Positions 61,243-64,000 of a DNA stretch of 64,000 nucleotides are shown here, in pieces. The stretch covers positions 2,080,001 through 2,144,000 of the forward strand of contig NZ_CP115913.1 of assembly GCF_027938815.1 (NCBI RefSeq), given 5' to 3'. Below the pieces are notes generated by a model that was not told the DNA's origin, made no database searches, and saw only the letters and a list, made by a program, of their open reading frames with translations. Numbering within the stretch: position 1 is the first letter of the stretch; every line of letters starts with the position of its first letter. A program made the position numbers and the translations under genes. Source of the DNA: Oceanirhabdus sp. W0125-5 (lineage in GTDB: Bacteria > Bacillota > Clostridia > Clostridiales > Clostridiaceae).

Positions 61243-63651
61243 TTAATCAATATCAATCTTAATTTCATCACTACATTTGAAAATAATCACTTCAGCTTTA
61301 GTGCATGCTATTAAGTCCTTTTCATTTTCAGAAATCATGTTTATGAATTTTTGAGGTATTGAAATATGAATAGTTTTTAAAGGTTCTTTAAGGGATAAAT
61401 TTCTCTCTGATTTATACTTTCTTACTTCCGTTAAAATATCTTTAATTATCTCACCTAGAGTTATATAATCAGATGGAATGCTTTCATTATCATTACTTTT
61501 ATTGTCCCATGTTAATTGATGTATTGATGGTTTATCCTCAAATTTAGAAAAATAACTTTGATAGATTTCTTCAGTTATATGAGGAACGTATATTGCGTAA
61601 AGCTTTAATATACCTAAGAATGTTTCGTATAGAGCATATTGAGCTGAAGCACTGTTTTCTTCACCATAAACTTCTGGTTTATATAATCTGTCCTTAGCAA
61701 GTTCTAAATAATTATCACAGTAGTCTTTCCAGAAAAAATCATCTATAACTCCTCTTGAAAGTCCAATCTCATATTTTTTTAGGTATTCTGCTGCTTCATT
61801 GGCAGTTTGCATATATTTATCTATAATCCATCTATCTGCAGGAAGAATTTTTGCGGGTTTCTCACCTTTGAAATCTGCAAGATGCATTAAAGTAAATTTT
61901 GCACTATTCCAAAGTTTAGTTAAGAATCTCTTAGAAAGTTTTAATTCATCTTCTGAGAACATTGTATCTGTTCCAAGTTTTGCTGAAGCTGCCCAGTATC
62001 TTATACTGTCAGCAGAGTTATCCTTTATGAGTTCAGTTGGAGAGTTTTTAGAGTTCTTCTTTGATTTACTTATTTTCTCACCCTTCTTTGCTAAAACAAA
62101 TCCACATATCATTATATCCTTCCAAGGAATTTCACCAGTATGATAAATACTTTTAACTATTGTATAAAATGCCCAAGTTCTAATGATTTCGTGTGCTTGA
62201 GTTCTCATACTCATAGGTAGAATTTTTGAACTTATATCATCTTCTTCACCCCATTTACTATTTATCATTGGTGTTACCGAAGATGTTGCCCAAGTATCTA
62301 GTACTGCAGTTTCAGGTATATATTCATCACAACCACAATTGCAAATTTCATTTGGTTTATCCTCAATAGGATTTACAGGAAGCTGGCTTTCATCAGCAAG
62401 TAGAACATCACCGCAATTTTTACAGTACCATACAGGAAAAGGTACTCCAAAGAATCTTTGTCTAGAAATACACCAATTCCATTTCAAGTTTTCAACCCAA
62501 TTAAGATATCTGGATTTCATATGAGCAGGATGCCAGTTGATTTCATCAGCAGCTTGAATAAATCTATCCTTAGAACTGATTATATCTATATACCACTGTT
62601 TTGAAGGAATTATCTCTATTTCTTTTCCACACCTTTCATGAACTGAAACAGTATGGGTGATTTTTTCTCTCTTTAATAATAAACCTTTTTCATCTAGAAT
62701 TTTTATAATCTGTTCTCTAGCTTTCTTTATAGCTAATCCTCCGATATATTTGATATCTTTTTCAATATATCCTTCAGAAGTAATAACCTTCTTATATGGA
62801 AGACTGTATTTTTTAAACCACTCTAAGTCAGAAGTATCTCCAAAAGTACAACACATTACTACACCGGTACCTTTTTTCATATCTACTTCTTCATCAGCAA
62901 TAATAGGAACCTTAAAATCATACAAAGGAATGGAGATTTCCTTTCCTATAAACTCTTTATATCTCTCATCTTCTGGATGTACAAATACAGCACTACATCC
63001 ATAAAGAAGCTCAGGTCTAGTAGTAGCTATTTGGATATCTGTATTCTCAATATTAAATGTAATCCAATTAAAATAGGATTCCAGTTCTTTTACTTCTAAC
63101 TCAGCTTGAGCTATAGATGTTTGACATTCTGTACACCAGAGTACAGGGCTTTCCTCAATATATGCTTTTCCATCTTTATAAAGCTCCATAAATGACTTTT
63201 GAGAAATTCTTTGAGATAAAGGGCTTATGGTTTTATATTGAAGATTCCAATCACAACTGAATCCAAGTGATTTCCATAGATCCTTAAATTTCTCTTCATA
63301 TTTATCTGTGGTTTCTAAGCATTTTTCTATAAATTCACTTCTTGCCATATCCTTGGCTTTAATGCCTAATTCTCTTTCAACTAACCGCTCTGTTGGAAGT
63401 CCATTATCATCAAATCCAAAGGGATAGAATACATTCTTACCTTGCATTCTATGAAATCTTGCTATCATCTCAGCTTGTGTATAAGAGAAGATATGCCCAA
63501 TATGGATATCTCCACTAACAGTTGGAGGGGGTGTATCAATAGAATAAATTTCTTTATTATTATCATTTTCATATTTAAAAATATTATTTTCTTCCCAAAA
63601 GTTCTGAATTCTTTTTTCACAATCATTAAAGTCATATTTTTTATTAAGCAT
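61243..63651 (-). CDS. valS: valyl-tRNA synthetase, short archaeal-type
   Basis: 802 residues; charges tRNA-Val in the cytosol. Class I motifs: HIGHIFSYTQAE (HIGH, about residues 49-60) and EKISKSKKNS (KMSKS-type, about 526). The editing domain carries ATTRPELLYG, and zinc-binding cysteine pairs occur in WCTECQ, YCKNCGD and CNCGCDE. Bacterial ValRS usually has about 880 residues with a C-terminal coiled-coil arm; here that arm is absent and wording such as GFDDNGLPTERLVE fits the archaeal-like subgroup. ATG 63651 has GAGGAGTG upstream (minus strand). Controlled by the T-box leader before it. It may be the sole or a second ValRS; the rest of the genome decides. Confidence 0.92.
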   Translation of the reverse strand: MLNKKYDFNDCEKRIQNFWEENNIFKYENDNNKEIYSIDTPPPTVSGDIHIGHIFSYTQAEMIARFHRMQGKNVFYPFGFDDNGLPTERLVERELGIKAKDMARSEFIEKCLETTDKYEEKFKDLWKSLGFSCDWNLQYKTISPLSQRISQKSFMELYKDGKAYIEESPVLWCTECQTSIAQAELEVKELESYFNWITFNIENTDIQIATTRPELLYGCSAVFVHPEDERYKEFIGKEISIPLYDFKVPIIADEEVDMKKGTGVVMCCTFGDTSDLEWFKKYSLPYKKVITSEGYIEKDIKYIGGLAIKKAREQIIKILDEKGLLLKREKITHTVSVHERCGKEIEIIPSKQWYIDIISSKDRFIQAADEINWHPAHMKSRYLNWVENLKWNWCISRQRFFGVPFPVWYCKNCGDVLLADESQLPVNPIEDKPNEICNCGCDEYIPETAVLDTWATSSVTPMINSKWGEEDDISSKILPMSMRTQAHEIIRTWAFYTIVKSIYHTGEIPWKDIMICGFVLAKKGEKISKSKKNSKNSPTELIKDNSADSIRYWAASAKLGTDTMFSEDELKLSKRFLTKLWNSAKFTLMHLADFKGEKPAKILPADRWIIDKYMQTANEAAEYLKKYEIGLSRGVIDDFFWKDYCDNYLELAKDRLYKPEVYGEENSASAQYALYETFLGILKLYAIYVPHITEEIYQSYFSKFEDKPSIHQLTWDNKSNDNESIPSDYITLGEIIKDILTEVRKYKSERNLSLKEPLKTIHISIPQKFINMISENEKDLIACTKAEVIIFKCSDEIKIDID

Positions 63652-63764
63652 TACTAACACTCCTCTTTAATTTTTTATTTCATAATAGGGTTTTTATAAT
63701 GCCGGCATTTAAATATTTATTAGTGATAAAATTAATTTTTGTGCACAAAACTAATTTTAAATAT

Positions 63765-63800
63765 AAAAAACCCTTCATCCTAATAAAATAGGACGAAGGG
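63765..63800 (-). terminator. T-box terminator
   Basis: Minus strand: CCCTTCGTCC pairs with GGATGAAGGG (one G-T) and is followed by TTTTTT, 114 nt before the valS start. Confidence 0.93.
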
Positions 63801-64000
63801 TATATCTCCGCGGTACCACCTAACTTTGTGTTTACACACACTCTCAATACAGTACGGGATGGAAATAAATATAACAAATTATTAAATATCCGATACTGTT
63901 TCCTTTGTAACGGTAGGAACTCCGTTGAAGTCTACTCTCAAAATAGATTTCGGTTCACGACTCAGAGGCTACCTTCCACAAACCCATCATGGAGAATTTT
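63765..64000 (-). promoter_or_regulatory. T-box leader of valS (5' end outside window)
   Basis: Minus strand shows the invariant T-box block TTAGGTGGTACCGCGG (63807-63822), whose TGG bulge binds the free tRNA acceptor end, a stem III (AACGG / CCGTT at about 63904-63922), and the terminator just downstream. Uncharged tRNA switches to antitermination. The specifier loop lies at or beyond the window edge; a GUA (Val) triplet occurs at 63970-63972 but I cannot confirm it is the specifier. Confidence 0.93.

Noticed and set aside
63680-63877. 65-codon minus-strand ORF upstream of valS
   Set aside because: It covers the T-box antiterminator and terminator; the conserved RNA explains the sequence.

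Overview
The window looks like a chromosomal segment of a low-GC, strictly anaerobic Clostridium-type Firmicute. Codons are strongly A/T-ending, ribosome binding sites are strong and GGAGG-like, and most transcription units end in textbook hairpin-plus-T terminators. The gene set also fits: a flavin reductase-rubredoxin fusion, a cytosolic [NiFe] hydrogenase with its maturation protease, a YhaM nuclease, T-box and cobalamin riboswitch control, and an IS200/IS605-type TnpB element. No rRNA or tRNA gene, prophage or CRISPR array was seen.

Layout. 1-2.3 kb: the 3' end of a short-chain dehydrogenase, a serine-palmitoyltransferase-like PLP enzyme and a flavoprotein-rubredoxin fusion, probably one operon. 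2.4-6.3 kb: a RimK-like ATP-grasp ligase, a NifU/IscU-like scaffold, a membrane M28 peptidase and a DUF4358 lipoprotein. 6.3-7.25 kb: no protein gene, but a good promoter, a roughly 400-nt transcript and two tandem terminators. 7.25-12.1 kb: a zinc-ribbon/S4 protein, a methyltransferase, a vanadium haloperoxidase and a patatin, punctuated by GGGTCTGACCC palindromes. 12.4-17.5 kb: a lipoprotein plus two-component system, glycerate kinase and a Nudix hydrolase. 17.6-23.6 kb: a complete ribose operon (rbsK-D-A-C-B then rbsR, all on the minus strand) with a consensus promoter overlain by LacI-type operators. 24-27.5 kb: an orphan PAS histidine kinase and two small envelope proteins.

27.4-30.8 kb is the accessory hotspot. 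An NhaC antiporter gene lacks its N-terminal half and abuts a TnpB-type IS element. The element carries a structured left-end segment, a tnpB split by a short palindrome-bearing insertion, and a candidate omega RNA at its right end. Three very small basic proteins follow, two of them under a duplicated 35-nt leader. 30.9-36 kb: a BceAB/MacB-type peptide-sensing ABC transporter with its own response regulator and kinase. 36-44 kb: YhaM, a second M28 peptidase, the TldD/TldE metalloprotease pair, a GNAT protein and a secreted subtilase. 44.5-53.3 kb: a MATE exporter, a large lipoprotein of unknown role, a cytochrome-b5-like protein fused by overlap to a [NiFe] hydrogenase operon (small, large, HybD), and a SpoIID-like/peptidoglycan-binding protein. 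53.6-56.9 kb: a cobalamin riboswitch driving a BtuFCD-type corrinoid importer. 56.9-64 kb: PepD dipeptidase, an OPT oligopeptide transporter with a PqqD-like partner, and a T-box-controlled short (archaeal-type) valyl-tRNA synthetase.

Functional themes are peptide handling (two M28 enzymes, TldD/E, subtilase, PepD, OPT, PqqD-like protein), metal/redox biology (hydrogenase, rubredoxin fusion, haloperoxidase, corrinoid uptake) and envelope stress sensing. The least explained parts are the small-protein cassette beside the TnpB element, the leader RNA at 6.55-6.99 kb, the sphingoid-type PLP enzyme operon and the haloperoxidase in an anaerobic background.
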